Of a stretch of 64,000 bases of DNA, positions 10,590 to 21,139 are shown in pieces. Each line of letters starts with the position of its first letter. The first letter of the stretch is position 1. A program made the translations under genes and the position numbers. The stretch is from Neoceratodus forsteri. Its lineage: Eukaryota; Chordata; Ceratodontiformes; Ceratodontidae. The DNA is taken from contig CM028129.1 of the NCBI GenBank assembly GCA_016271365.2, positions 1,008,195,501 through 1,008,259,500 of the forward strand, written 5' to 3'. The notes beneath the pieces are model-generated. The model did not search any database, was not told the DNA's origin, and saw only the letters and a program-made list of their open reading frames with translations.

Positions 10590-11126
10590 GGCCCCGGCTG
10601 GTGGCTCCGCCTCAGCCCGACTCCTTGCTCGACCCCATCCTTCTGGTCCCCCAGGATGTATTGGTAGGGGGTCGTTTCTCCTTCCATCTGGCTGGCTGGT
10701 GTAAGATAACATCTGACGCCTGGGTGCTGCAACTCCTAGAACAAGGACACGCTCTGGAATTTTTGGAGATGCTGCCGCCAGGTCTCCCTTCAAGGCCCTC
10801 TACTTGTCCTTCAGGCCATGTACCCGTGCTGCTGGAGGAGATCCTTGCACTGCTGCGTAAGAGCCATAGAACCTGTTCCCAAGGATCAGTGGAACACCAG
10901 GTTATACTGCCACTTCTTTCTCATCCCTAAGTCCACAGGGGACTTGCAGCCCATCCTGGATTTTCGAAACCTGAACAACTTCATCCAGTACAAAAAGTTC
11001 AGGATGGTCACAGTCTCAGGCCTCTTGCCTTTGCTCTAGAAGGGAGACAGGATCTGCTCTGTAGACATGCAGGACACCTACCGGTACATCAGGGTCTGCC
11101 TCCCCCACAGGAAGTACCTCAGGGTC
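10590..11126 (+). pseudogene. D3 reverse transcriptase, first piece
   Basis: The RT N-terminal region is visible as VGGRFSFHLAGWCKITSDAW (10666-10725), GHALEFLEM, then after a frameshift near 10850 IEPVPKDQW, YCHFFLIPKSTGDLQPILDF and FRMVTVSGLLPLL (to 11036). A stop follows, and the palm motif reads SVDMQDTYRYI (about 11060-11092). It ends at 11126 at the left terminus of D4. Confidence 0.78.
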
Positions 11127-11310
11127 TTATTTCGAGGGGGCTGTTGCAGCAGGCAGTAACCAACAGGATGGAGCCACCAGGTGCTAGGACCACGCAGAAA
11201 ACTTCTAGCTAGCAGTATATTGGGGGGCGCGCCCCATGTCGATGTGCTGACGTCAGCCAATGGTATAAAAGGGGTGGTCGACCAGCCTATCCCCAGTTCT
11301 TTTCCCGCTG
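11127..11310. repeat. D4 left inverted terminal repeat
   Basis: The reverse complement of 17120-17332 matches this end almost base for base: CTTGCAGCAGGCAATAACC, CCAGGTGCTAGGACCAC, TTCTAGCTAGCAGTATAT, GTCAGCCAATGGTATA and CCCATCCCCAGTTCT. It starts with TCTTATTTCGAGGGGG, as predicted by the complement of the ICR left half. It includes a 12-bp palindrome, GGGGCGCGCCCC, near 11223. Confidence 0.85.
11264..11300 (+). promoter_or_regulatory. D4 core promoter: TATA box and start-like motif
   Basis: TATAAAA at 11264-11270 is followed 30 bp later by CAGTTCT at 11294-11300, a spacing normal for TATA-dependent RNA polymerase II initiation. The same pair occurs in D5, D8, D10 and D11. The gag start codon lies about 120 bp downstream. 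Start-site assignment is inference from position and conservation. Confidence 0.65.
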
Positions 11311-11422
11311 TTGACCTGCGCAGTTCGGACCTCCACAAACTCCTACTTCTAGTGAACCATCATTTTCTTTGCGATTTATTTTCATAATTTACAGTTCTCT
11401 TTAATTGTATTCCATTCCTGTA

Positions 11423-13370
11423 TGTCTTCTTCTCCAGTAATGTCTTCTGACCGACAAGCGAAGGTGCCTGTGGCAAGCAGATTACCGCTAAGGACGGCCA
11501 CTCCTAGTGCCTGCTCTGCCTAGGCCCTAACCATGACACTGAGGCCTGTCAGCACTGCCAGGAGTTTAACCAAGCCACATGAAGACCCTGATCTAAGACT
11601 CTTCAGACTTCCTTCTGCAGCAGAAGTTAGCGACGATGGAGAAGGAGCTTCAGAGCAAAGCTCTTTGTCCTCCCCGGTCTCTGGGGCTTCCACTTCTCCC
11701 AACAAATAGAAGTTGTTGTGCTGGAGGCACAAGCACCGGGACAAGGATAGAGATCGGCCTAGGTCGGCTTCCCTCTCCAAGTCACCGCACAAGTTGGTGG
11801 CCGCTTCTGGATCTTCCTCCCGTGAAGGATCAGTCCGTCCTTCACTGGCAGCCCTCATACCCTCCGGACTGCCCGTGTCTTCGCCTCCCGCCATTCTCAC
11901 CGTCTTGGGCAAAGGCTTATCTGGGCTTCAGATGTTGTCCCCAGCCCCAAAGCCCCTGAAGCTCTGGCCCCTTTTCCCAGCAGGTTCCCAGGAGGCTCGA
12001 CCAGTTCTTCAGATGGAGGGTCTCTGCCCCTCCAGTCCTGGTGTTGCCTGCACCGGTCCTGCATTCAGGGATCAACGACTCCACGCGACACCTGGAGTAT
12101 GCACTCGCCTCTCTTAGGGAGACACTACCGTCTCCAAAGGGGACTTCCTCCCTTACACAGGCTACCCCTGCACGGGCTGTGCCATCTGACTGGCACCAAG
12201 CCCCCTTCTCCTCAGCAGACGCTGGCCACACTGGCACCAGCCCCGACGCATTCGCAGTCTTCAGTCAAACCCCTGCTGGCACCAGTTACTCTTCTGGGAC
12301 AGCTGCAACTGACACCTGCCACACCAACCCCATGTCTTTCAAGACAGACACTGGCTAGCCCCTCGCCTCAGGAGCCATCATACGGCCTTTTGGTTCCCCA
12401 GAGACTGACACCGGATCCTGAAAAGCCTCAGGGACTGACGCAGGGGAATCCTACCCCTTCCCAACTGGCACCGCCTCCCTTCCCACCGCCCATGGACTAC
12501 ACCGCCCTGTTTACGGCCTAGTGGGAGTTCATACAGAGCAAGTAACACCAGAGAAGGCCTCCTACCCCACTCCAAGGGAACCTTTGCCCTCACCGATCTG
12601 GGTTCGTCTTCCCACTCCCCGATCTCCCGGTGACAAGGAGGACCAGCGTAAGAAGGATCACCATCCAACGATGGTCCCAGAATCTCCATCAGTGGGGGAT
12701 TCCTCCTCCTTTTCCTCTGGGGACTCCAGTTTACCTTCAGAGCTGGAGGAGCCAGCCCAGGGATACCCCCAGATCCCCTCCTGACGATCCAACTTTCTTA
12801 GACATCATGGGGCACATTCAGTCTCTCATGGGCTGGGACTCTGAGGAACTAGGCCCAGAACGCCAACACCTGACCTTCCTCTGTAAGAAGGATGCTTTGC
12901 CCACGGTCATACCTCCCCTTAGTGACTCCTTTGAGGATGTCAACAAGACCACCTGGAACCACCCGTCTTCCACCCCGGTCCTGCCTAAGAAGGCGGACAG
13001 GCTTTACCATGCCCCTAGGGACAAATGCTTTTATGGGGAGCACCCTGTGGCTGACTCAGTGGTCATGAACGCTGCTCATGACCATACTAAGAGACCTAGA
13101 CACCTTAACATGCATCCTCCAGACAAGGAGTCTTGTCAGGTAGATTTCTGGGGCAAGAAGGTCTACACCTCAGTCACTTTGGCTGTCTGGTCCCTGAATT
13201 TCCTGGCCCACATGGAACAGTATCAGAATGCCCTGTGAGATAAGGCTCTGGAATTGGTACAGACCCTGCCAGATGATGCCACTAAGTCCCAATCGACCCA
13301 GCTTCTGAAGTCTGGGTCCGACGTTGGGAATCACGTACCCCCTCCCAGGTGGCAGAAGCCTCAGCCCCTA
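11423..13370 (+). pseudogene. D4 gag
   Basis: It starts with MSSSPV at about 11423, the same MSS start as D5 and D11. The zinc-knuckle-like block (CLGPNHDTEACQHC in a shifted frame, about 11518-11560) is broken by a stop. A long Ser/Pro-rich middle follows. The C-terminal half is open from 12630 to 13238: FLDIMGHIQSLMGWD, KADRLYHAPRDK, ADSVVMNAAHDHTKRPRHL, PPDKESCQVDFWGKKV. The last block then shifts (KSGSDVGNHV). Confidence 0.78.
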
Positions 13371-13399
13371 GAGCCTCCCCTACCGCCCTGCCCATCCCA

Positions 13400-14500
13400 G
13401 GTGTTTCTGCATGACTCCTTGCCTGACTCTCCCTCCCCTGGCAGAAGCTTTGGGGGAGGTAGTGGAGGGTCGATTCTCCCTTTACCTGGACAGTTGGCAC
13501 AGAATCACCTCCGACCAGTGGGTGCTTCAACTGATAGAAAGGGGGCACACTCTTGAGTTTCAAGAGATGCCCCTCCCCCCAGACAACTCTCCCTTGCACT
13601 CCCACTATCTTCCAGATCACATTGCCCTTATCCAGGAGGAAATCCAGGCACTACTGAGCAAAAGAGCCATAGAACCTGTTCCCGCAAAATAAAAGGGAAA
13701 GGGGCTGTATTCCCATGTCTTCCTGGTCGCAAAGTAGACCGGCGATCTGAGACCAGTCTTTGACCTCAGCCACCTGAATCTATTTATAGAATACAATGCA
13801 TCAGGATGGTTACCCTTCAGGATCTTTTACCCCTCCATCAAGGAGATTGGCTCTGCTCCCTGGATATCCAGGATGCCTACCTCCACGTGCAAATGTTCTC
13901 TGTCTCACAGGAGGTTCCTACGCTTTTGCTTCCAGGGGAACCATTACCAGTTCAGGGCACTTCCCTTTGGCCTCTCCTCGGCACCTGGAGTCTTCACCAA
14001 GTGCCTTGCGATAGTGGCCGTCAGGAGGCAGGGTCTTTACGTCGTTCCCTACCTTAACAATACGTCAGCTGCTGTGGACCATGGAGATCACCTTAGAATT
14101 GTTTTGGAAGCTGGGAATCGCCCTGAACCTTCCAAGTCCTAGTCCTTGCCAAGTCAGACTGCAGTTCATTGGTGCAATTTTAGATTCAGCTCAGGGTAAG
14201 GCCTTCCTGCCTCTGGACAGAGCAGAATGCCTGAGGGCACAGGCCTGCTTGGTTGTACTTATCGCGACAAGTCCCAACCATGTCATTTCTCAGGCTCTTG
14301 GGTCACATGGTGGCAACCACTGTCACTGTTCCGCTTGCCCACCTGTACATGAGAGTGCCTCAGTGGTCCCTATGGGTTCAGTGGGACCAATGCACAGACG
14401 ATTTGGAACAGGGAGTCCTAGATTCCAACCCTGTCCGGCAAATGCTGTCTTGGTGGATGAACCCCTCCAATCTCTTCAGAGGGGTCCTTTCTGAGCGAAA
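13400..14500 (+). pseudogene. D4 reverse transcriptase
   Basis: The N-terminal region EVVEGRFSLYLDSWHRITSD and EEIQALLSKRAIEPVP is open to 13692. Three frame changes follow. ISRMPTSTCK is the shifted palm region, and RRFLRFCFQGNHYQFRALPF, APGVFTKCLAIVA are intact. The catalytic box reads YLNN instead of YLDD (about 14051-14062), removing both aspartates, so the enzyme is dead even apart from the frameshifts. LQFIGAILDSAQGKAFLPLD follows at about 14160-14220. Confidence 0.85.
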
Positions 14501-14504
14501 TCTC

Positions 14505-15225
14505 CCACTCAGGTTCTCACGACAGACGTGTCCTGTGTGGGCGGGGACACCCACTTGGAAGACCGTCAGACCTAGAGGACCTGGTCTCAGCAGGAGCAGC
14601 ATCTCCATATCAACGTGCTCGAGATGTGTGCAATCCTCCTTGCTTTCCAGGCCTTTCAGACTCATCTCCTTCCGGGTCCTCTGTTGATTCAGAAAGACAT
14701 GTGGGTTGTCTGTTATATCAACAAGCAAAGGGGGACTCCTTCGTACCCCCTATGCAGGGAGGCCATGAGAGTCTGGCATTGTGCTATAGAACACAACTTG
14801 GTTCTAACGGCAGTTCATGTTCCAGACGTCCTGGTCCAGGTCGAAAATACACGAATGGGAGTTCCTATTCTCCATAGTCAAGGATCTGTTCGACAGGTTG
14901 GGTCATCCCAAGTTAGACCTCTTTGCATCCCCATTCAACGCAAAACTGCCCAATTTCTGCTCGCTAGATCCAGGGCGTGGTGTTTTCTGGTGAGACGCAT
15001 TGTCCCTCTCTTGGAAAGGGAGGTTTGTGTATGCCTTTCCTCCCTTCCCGCTTCTGCAGAGAGCCCTTCTCAAGCTGCACTCAGAGGGGGTGGACATCAT
15101 TCTATGATTCTGATAGCTCCTTACTGGCTGCGACAGATATGGTTCCATTTGCTGCAACAGCTGGCAGTGGAACCCCTCTTCCTCTGCCCCTTTGCTCCGA
15201 TCTGCTCTCACAGAACCAGGGCGCT
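14505..15225 (+). pseudogene. D4 RNase H and methyltransferase-like domain
   Basis: RNase H reads VLTTDVS (about 14513) for the first aspartate box, HINVLEMCAILLAFQAFQ, GPLLIQKDMWVVCYINKQRG (the usual DN is DM) and SYPLCREAMRVW. The frame 14615-15229 stays open while the MT part lies in other phases: LFASPFNAKLPNFC, FVYAFPPFPLL and MILIAPYWLRQIWF (the last in the open frame, about 15102-15143). Confidence 0.75.
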
Positions 15226-16850
15226 CTGATTTCACCTGGACCTCAAGTCTCTACATCTTCATGCGTGGCTTCTTCAGACTTAGCCATCACACTATTTGGG
15301 GTGTCCTCTAGGGTGGTGGATGTCTTGGTGGCTGCCAGGAATCCATCCACCAGAGCCACATATGCCATGAAGTGGCAGTGGTTTTCCATCTGGGCTACTG
15401 CCTGGCATTTGGTTCCCTTCACCTGCCCAGTAAATCTCATCCTGGAGTACCTCCTTTACCTTTCAGACTCTGGTCTGGGCTGTTCCTCTATTAAAGAGCA
15501 CCTTTCCACCATCTCTTCGTATGATGCACCCATTGATGACAAAAATATTGCCCAACTAGATCTGTCCTGCACCTTCTTGTGGGAGATTCATTTGAAACCT
15601 CCCATTTGAGACCCAGTCCCGCCATGGGATTTGTTGTTTGTTTTCGAGAAGCTCACTCTTCCTTCCTTTGAACATGCCACAAGCTGCGAGCTACGCTTTC
15701 TGTCATGGAAAGTGTTGTTTTTAGTTACCATTGCCTCATCTCAGAGTAAAGAGCCTTACTTGGTTTTCCACAAAGACGGAGTATCTTTGTGGACCAGTCC
15801 TACGTTTTTGCCTAAGGTAGTGTCTGAGTTTACTTTGAATCAGTCCATCCACCTGCCTGTTTATTTTCCTGAGTGTTCGAATCAGAGGAAGGCTTTACTT
15901 CATACGCTAGATGTTCATTGGGTGCTTCGTTTTTATCTAGACTGCACCCACTCTTTTAGAAAATCTGACCAGTTTGTGTTGTTTGCCACCAGGAAAGAAT
16001 GGGCTCCCATTTCCAAGCAGTGTTTATCTCAGTGGTTAGCTAATTTTTTAAATTTATTTACTAAGTTCTCGGATTACAACCTTTGAGCTACCAGCTCGTT
16101 TACAAAGGTTCCATGTCAAGACACATGACATAAAAAAAAAAAAGGCAAATTAGTCACAAAAGAATCAGAGGCATATACAGGTGCTAGAAGCCACCGACAT
16201 AACAGATCCTAGATAACAGTTGCAGATGGGGTAACAGAGGATTGACAGGTTTAGCAGCTGCTAAGCAGAGCTGGTGTAGAGGAGTAGTGGGAGAGGTAGG
16301 TGGTGAGTAGACCAGGATAAGTGGTCAGTAGGAGAGCATGGAGGTGAGAGGTAGCGTTCCTCGGGCTCGAGAAACCTTGTCTATGGAGATGGGGGGTAGG
16401 CTAAGGTGGGGGCCAAATGGGGAGAGGGGAGATAAGAGTGCTAGATAGTGTAAGAGAGGGGGATGGAGAAAAAAGGTGTGGGGGAAAAGAACGAAAGGGT
16501 GGATAAGTAGCTTGTTGGGTCATAAAAAAAGAGCATAGTTGGGGTACGCAGGATGTGCTTAGGGAGGCAGTGGTCAGTGGTGGCAGGAGCATTGTATTCG
16601 GCTAGACAGGTGAGTTTTAAGCAAGGATTTGAAAGGGCCTATTTTGCTGATAGAGGGCTACTGCAGGTACAATAAGCATCATTTACCAGAGTCATACCTG
16701 ACTCCACTGTCTCCTTTAGAAATGTGTCTGCTGCAGACATCTGCGCAGCCGCCACTTGGAGTTCTGTTCACACTTTTGTCAAACATTACAGTTTGGACAT
16801 TCCCTCTACGCTCAGAGCCAGTTTCGGCCTTGCAGTCCTCCAGGGCCTCC
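15226..16850 (+). pseudogene. D4 tyrosine recombinase, interrupted
   Basis: The frame 14977-15609 carries the N-terminal domain (VVDVLVAARNPSTRATYAMK, LEYLLYLSDSGLGCSSIKEH). A second frame from 15631 gives FLSWKVLFLVTIASS, then a small deletion that removes the box I arginine, then VSEFTLNQSIHLPVYF. A 0.6-kb insert follows. The gene resumes near 16668 with SAADICAAATW-SSVHTFVKHYSLDI, keeping the candidate nucleophile tyrosine. The HxxR box is lost around the insert edge. Confidence 0.82.
16060..16667. other. Insertion of about 600 bp in D4 recombinase
   Basis: Recombinase codons stop near 16060 and resume near 16668. Between them lies purine-rich sequence (GGAG/GAGAGG-rich, 16290-16480), an A12 tract at 16132-16143 and the phrase GTGAGTTTTAAGCAAGGATT at 16610-16629. 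No coding match or clear terminal repeat is visible. The A-tract near the left edge could be the tail of a retroposed sequence on the minus strand. Confidence 0.5.
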
Positions 16851-16924
16851 CGTCCTAATGCCCCTATGACTTCTACTGTCCTCCTCCCAGCTGACTGAGT
16901 CTGCTCCTCTACTGCTTGGGATTC

Positions 16925-17037
16925 AGTCTTATTGGTTATTGCCTGCTGCAAGAGCCCCCTCAAAGTAAGATAGTACAGTTACGTAAGAACTTACCTTAAC
17001 AGTAGATCTAGAGGAGCTCTTGCAGCAGGCACTCTCT
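16925..17037. repeat. D4 internal complementary region
   Basis: Near-palindrome with GCCTGCTGCAAGAG on the left and CTCTTGCAGCAGGC on the right. The centre is GTTACGTAAG-AA-CTTACCTTAAC (16979-17000), again a TTAC/GTAA-type inverted repeat. The left half is complementary to the D4 left terminus and the right half to the gamma right terminus, as the circle-junction model predicts. Confidence 0.85.
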
Positions 17038-17119
17038 TCCCCCGACTGCTGTTTCTCCATTGCAGTTATTCTGCTTTCCTTGTTTATGAGGAACCTCCTC
17101 GTTCTCCAGTTTCTACACA

Positions 17120-17332
17120 TACTGGGGTCTCTGGCGAGAGAACTGGGGATGGGCTGGGGGACCACTCCTTCTATACCATTGGCTGACATCAACATGCCGA
17201 CATCAGGGGTGATCCCCCGCTATATACTGCTAGCTAGAAATTTTTCGTGTGGTCCTAGCACCTGGCAGCTCAGTCCTATTGGTTATTGCCTGCTGCAAGA
17301 GCTCCTCTCGAAGATCTACTGTTACAGCAAGA
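17120..17332. repeat. D4 right inverted terminal repeat with inverted promoter copy
   Basis: The inverted copy of the left ITR includes the complement of GAACTGGGG at 17138-17146 and of the TATA region at 17172-17178 (CTATACC on the plus strand). A minus-strand promoter here would read leftward into the YR gene. The terminus CTACTGTTACAGCAAG is cut by D5 at 17332 and its continuation lies at 24890. Confidence 0.8.
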
Positions 17333-17500
17333 TCTTTCTTTGAGAGGGCTCTTGCAGTGAGCAATAAACATTGGACTGAGCCACCAGGTGCTAAGGACCC
17401 GCAACGTAACTAACGGTATCTAGCGAGGACACCCGACGTCGGCCCAGTGTTATATAGTGGACGGTCCCCCCAGTTCTTTCTTGTCGTCAACCTACGCATG
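17333..17500 (+). promoter_or_regulatory. D5 left ITR with promoter
   Basis: It aligns with D4's left end (CTCTTGCAG, GAGCCACCAGGTGCTA). TATATAG at 17451-17457 precedes CAGTTCTTTC at 17471; the 20-bp spacing is about 10 bp shorter than in D4 and D11, suggesting a small deletion in this copy. Confidence 0.65.
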
Positions 17501-17608
17501 TCGGACCTCGCGGAACATTGCTACAGTCAACCACCATTTTCGGTAAGTATACACTTTCGAATTTTTTTCTTTTTCTTCAAAACACTTTGTATTTTGTTGT
17601 TGGATTGC

Positions 17609-18950
17609 ATGTCTTCTCCAGCTCCTTCCGAATTGCATAAGAACAAGTGGGCCTGCGGCAAGCAGATACCGGTGAGGGACGGCCATACCTGTTTCCTGTG
17701 CTTGGGATCTGACCATGACACCAAGGACTGCGAGGCCTGCCAGAAGTTCAACCAGGCCACATGGAAATGCCATCTGCAAGCATTGGAAGCCCATCTTCTA
17801 AAGCAAAATCTGGCTTCCATGGAGAAGGAGCTGCAGCAGGTGAGGAGCTCTTCCTCATCTCCTGGAGGATCTTCTGGTTTCCACAAGCAGAGGAAGGACA
17901 ATGAGAAACACCAGGATCGGGATCTGTCTCCTTCCAGGCCGCGGCTCCTGGGGACCGAGGCTGATGAGCAGTCTTCCTCCAGCAAGGATACTGCTCCTCC
18001 AACCAAGCGTGCTCCCTCCTCTTCCGGACAGCCTTTGGTCCCCTGCCTGCGCTGGTTACAGTTCAAGCGGGGACCTCTGGGGATTTGGAGGCTTCCACCA
18101 CTCTTAGACCCTTCAAATCTTCCGGGTCTAAACTGAGTGGTTCAGCTGGTAAGTCGGACGCTGATTCTACTGACGACTGCACAGCCTTGACGCTCATGTC
18201 TGACTCCACCTTGGAGTCTGGCATCAGTCCTCCAGACCAGCGCCTGCTGCCACTTCGGCTGCAGCCGTCCCAGGAGGAATCCCCCTCTTGGAACATGCCA
18301 TCACTAGGGATGTAAGTTTGTCATGGCAGTCATACACGTCATTGATTCCATGACGTTTGATCTTTATTCAGGACTTCCGTGACTTTCACTAGTGTCATCA
18401 GAATGTAGTGATGATGACAGTGCCACAACATTTGCTACTGTTTACTAATGATTTCATGAACAAACAATGAGTCATTAAAATCTCATCCATGACCAACTTA
18501 CATCCCTAGCCACCACCTCCGGTGGGTCCTATCTCCCCTTCCCATCCGGAGCCTGAGGAGCTGCTGCCTGCTGGCCTGCTTGATAGGCCAGTGCCGGTCA
18601 ACCCCACACCGGATCCCCCTGGGGATATTCCAGTTAATCCGCCTCCATATGGTTGTCTCCCCAGCCTCAGAACCCGGATGTGCCCGTTGACCATGGGTCT
18701 GTCGCTGCCTCCCCCCGCAGGACCACAGCCGACTCCTTCACAGCCTGGGGCCTCCACTGGGTCCTTCGCCAGGCTACCCTATGCCAGGTTACCCACCGGC
18801 CTTCCAGCTTCCTCCTCCTCAACTGCAGGTGGATTTTGAAGCCCTTTTTCAGTCCTGATGGAACAGGACTAAGGTTCTGCTAGCGTCAGAGTTGGACCAA
18901 CATCAGCCGGTCGTGGCCTTCACGCCAACCCGTCCGACTCCTACTCTCCA
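17609..18950 (+). pseudogene. D5 gag, carrying a MITE
   Basis: I choose the start at 17609 (MSSPAPSELHKN) over the upstream in-frame methionine because D4 and D11 start with the same MSS motif. Residues about 14-50 are the best-preserved zinc-knuckle-like block: CGKQIPVRDGHTCFLCLG, then HDTKDCEACQKFNQAT. The frame ends at 18136, with a shift near 18110 before continuing to the MITE at 18305. Gag-like Pro-rich sequence resumes after 18509 (VDFEALFQ at about 18830) and stops at the D6 terminus. Confidence 0.8.
18305..18508. mobile_element. hAT-like MITE
   Basis: A 204-bp insert has matching ends TAGGGATGTAAGTT and AACTTACATCCCTA and further subterminal symmetry (GTCATG/CATGAC). It is flanked by 8-bp copies GCCATCAC (18297-18304) and GCCACCAC (18509-18516) with one mismatch. 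Ends of this type and an 8-bp duplication are typical of hAT transposons. It has no coding capacity. Confidence 0.85.
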
Positions 18951-19320
18951 AACATCATGAAGTCTTGCTGTATTCTGACATAAGAAGTTAGGTCCTGCCT
19001 TTCAACTGCCCCGGAGAACAAAGGGTTAACTTTTCTATGCCTTGCATAGAATGTTCATCTCGAGCTCGGTTGAAGCCCCTGTCTGCTATTGTTTGAACTG
19101 CAACCATCAGATTCTTTACTCCGCCTCACTGAACAGTCGCTCCGGAGATTTCTTCTGCTGCTCAGTTCAAAAATCTGTTGACGTGTCGGTTTTTGGTCGG
19201 TTTCTACCGAATTGTTGTTTCCGCATAGTTGGTTCAAGTCTCTGTCTGTGATACTGTGAGTACTAGATAGGTTTTTGTTGTGTTTTCTGTGTGGAACTTG
19301 TAAACTGTGGATCGGTTCGG
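18951..19320. repeat. D6 left inverted terminal repeat and leader
   Basis: Matches the complement of 24290-24481: TTGCTGTATTCTGAC, CTGCCCCGGAGAACA, GTTAACTTT, GAGCTCGGTTGAAG and CTCTG. No TATA box is apparent at the spacing seen in gamma elements. Leader sequence of the delta family continues to the gag start at 19509. Confidence 0.75.
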
Positions 19321-19508
19321 CTGAACCGATCAAATTGAGGTAAAAAACTTGTGCTTACTTTAGAGTGTGGTTACCGGTCCGTATCAGTTCTAAAAATAAC
19401 GGATTTAATTACGTTTTTTTCCAAGACCCGTGACATGGTCAGGAACCGATAGGGGAGTCTTGCCTGGCGGATTGCCGAAAAAAGGGTAAGTTTTTGGTTA
19501 AGTTGGCC

Positions 19509-21115
19509 ATGTCTGAGAAACCCAAGAAAAGACGGGGTTCACTGGGTTTCAACACTCTGGTGTGTGTGGGGAGGTCTTTGCTGAGGCTGATCCCCAGACC
19601 ACCTGTGTTCATTGTCTGGGGTTTGACCACCTCGATTCAGACTGCCAAATTTGCAAGAATTTTCCCAAATCTACCCTGGAAAAGAGATTAGGTAGACTGA
19701 GGGAAAGGGAGGCCGAGAAGTCCACTGACCCGGATGGCCAGCCCGGTTCGGTTCCGACCGAACCAGAAGGAGTGCCCTCTAACCAGGGCAATACTTCTTC
19801 GGGTAAAAGGAGAGCCGATTCTGAGGAGTCTGTTCCGACAAAAGGGAAAAGAAAAGACAAATCGACCTGTTCGGACCCAGAATTTCATACTCCGACCGCC
19901 GATGAGATAGCCAAGGCGATTAGGATTGTGCAATCACTTAGTTCGGTTCCGACCGAACCGGCACCATCTGACAGGGGCTCGGTTGGTTCGGTTCCCCCGG
20001 TTCCAGATTATACTTTGGAATAATTTTATGAACCGGAGGAGGAGGAGGAGGGAGAGTATGAGGATGATTATGGTGAAAGTCTGGATGTGCCTATTGACCT
20101 GGACATCTCCCCAGACAGACCTTCAGGTGTTTCTCCTCCTAGGCTTTCCGAGTCCCCTTCACACTATATGTTCTACAGAAAGGTGGCTGATACCCTCCAG
20201 CTTCCTGTGGAGGAAGCAATAGAGGATCAGGAAGAGCCTGATTATGTTGAGATGATGGACATCCCGGAGTCCAGGAGACTGTCTGTTCCCCACCACAAAT
20301 CCTTTGGGAAACAGATACAAAAAATTCTTAAGTCTCCTAATTCTGTACCTCCTGTGGACAGACGAATGGACAAGAGGTACACTCTCTCAGGCTCAGACAC
20401 GGAGTTCCTTTTTCAGCAGTGCAGCCATGTTGGGGTTGTGCAGGCTGCTGCCTGTGATAAGGCAAACATTCCCTTGGCATCAGACCCCCAGACAAGGCCT
20501 CCAGTAAGATTGATGCCATAGCAAAGAAACAATACATGGCAGCATCTTTGGGACTCAGGCAGGCTAACTATATGGCCTATACAGCCAGGTACCAGAAGTC
20601 CAGGTAGGACACTGTACTGCCACTGGTTAAACGGGCTCCCGACCAGTTTGCCAAGGAGCTGGAGCAGGTGGCTGCAGATGGGATTGAGGCATCCAAAGTG
20701 CAGTTTCATGCTGCTGTAGACTCCAGTGACGTATCATCAAGAGTCATGGCTACATCTTTGGCTCTTCGGAGGATGGCTTGGCTCAGATGTACTAGCCTCT
20801 CACAGGATACCCAGGCTAAGGCCATGGATTTTCCTGTAATTGGTAATTCTCTGTTTGGGGAGCAGACAGAGAATTACATGAAGAAGATGGACGAGTACAG
20901 GACTACTTACAGGAGTGCTCAGGCCAAAGAAAGGTAAGCAACTCCTCAAAGGCAGCACTGCAGGGGCAGGCCTTTCCGAAGGCCTTTTTACCAAGCTCAG
21001 ACCTCCTCTTCTTCCTTTTCGCAGAGGGGTTCTTTAGAGGGAGAGGCAGAAGGGGGATGAGCAGGCCTGCATCTTCCCCTCAGCCTAAAGCCCCTGTCAA
21101 GCAGACACCCTGATG
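19509..21115 (+). pseudogene. D6 gag, delta type
   Basis: The start MSEKPKKRRG at 19509 is shared with D12 and, more distantly, D9. After a shift near 19560 the frame to 20023 shows a cysteine/histidine block (CVHCLGFDH, DCQICKNFPK) and then Glu/Pro/Ser-rich sequence. A stop at 20021 is followed by an acidic EEEEEGEYEDDYGE tract and by conserved capsid-like blocks: SPSHYMFYRKVADTLQL, EEPDYVEMMDIPE, VDRRMDKRYTLSGSDTEFLF, GIEASKVQFHAAVDSSD. The gag resembles that of beta elements far more than gamma. Confidence 0.8.
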
Positions 21116-21139
21116 GGTCTATCCGGGTCGATTCTGCTA

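Noticed and set aside
17447..17608. Upstream in-frame start for D5 gag
   Set aside because: It would begin in the TATA box before the presumed transcription start, and related gags begin at the MSS methionine (17609).
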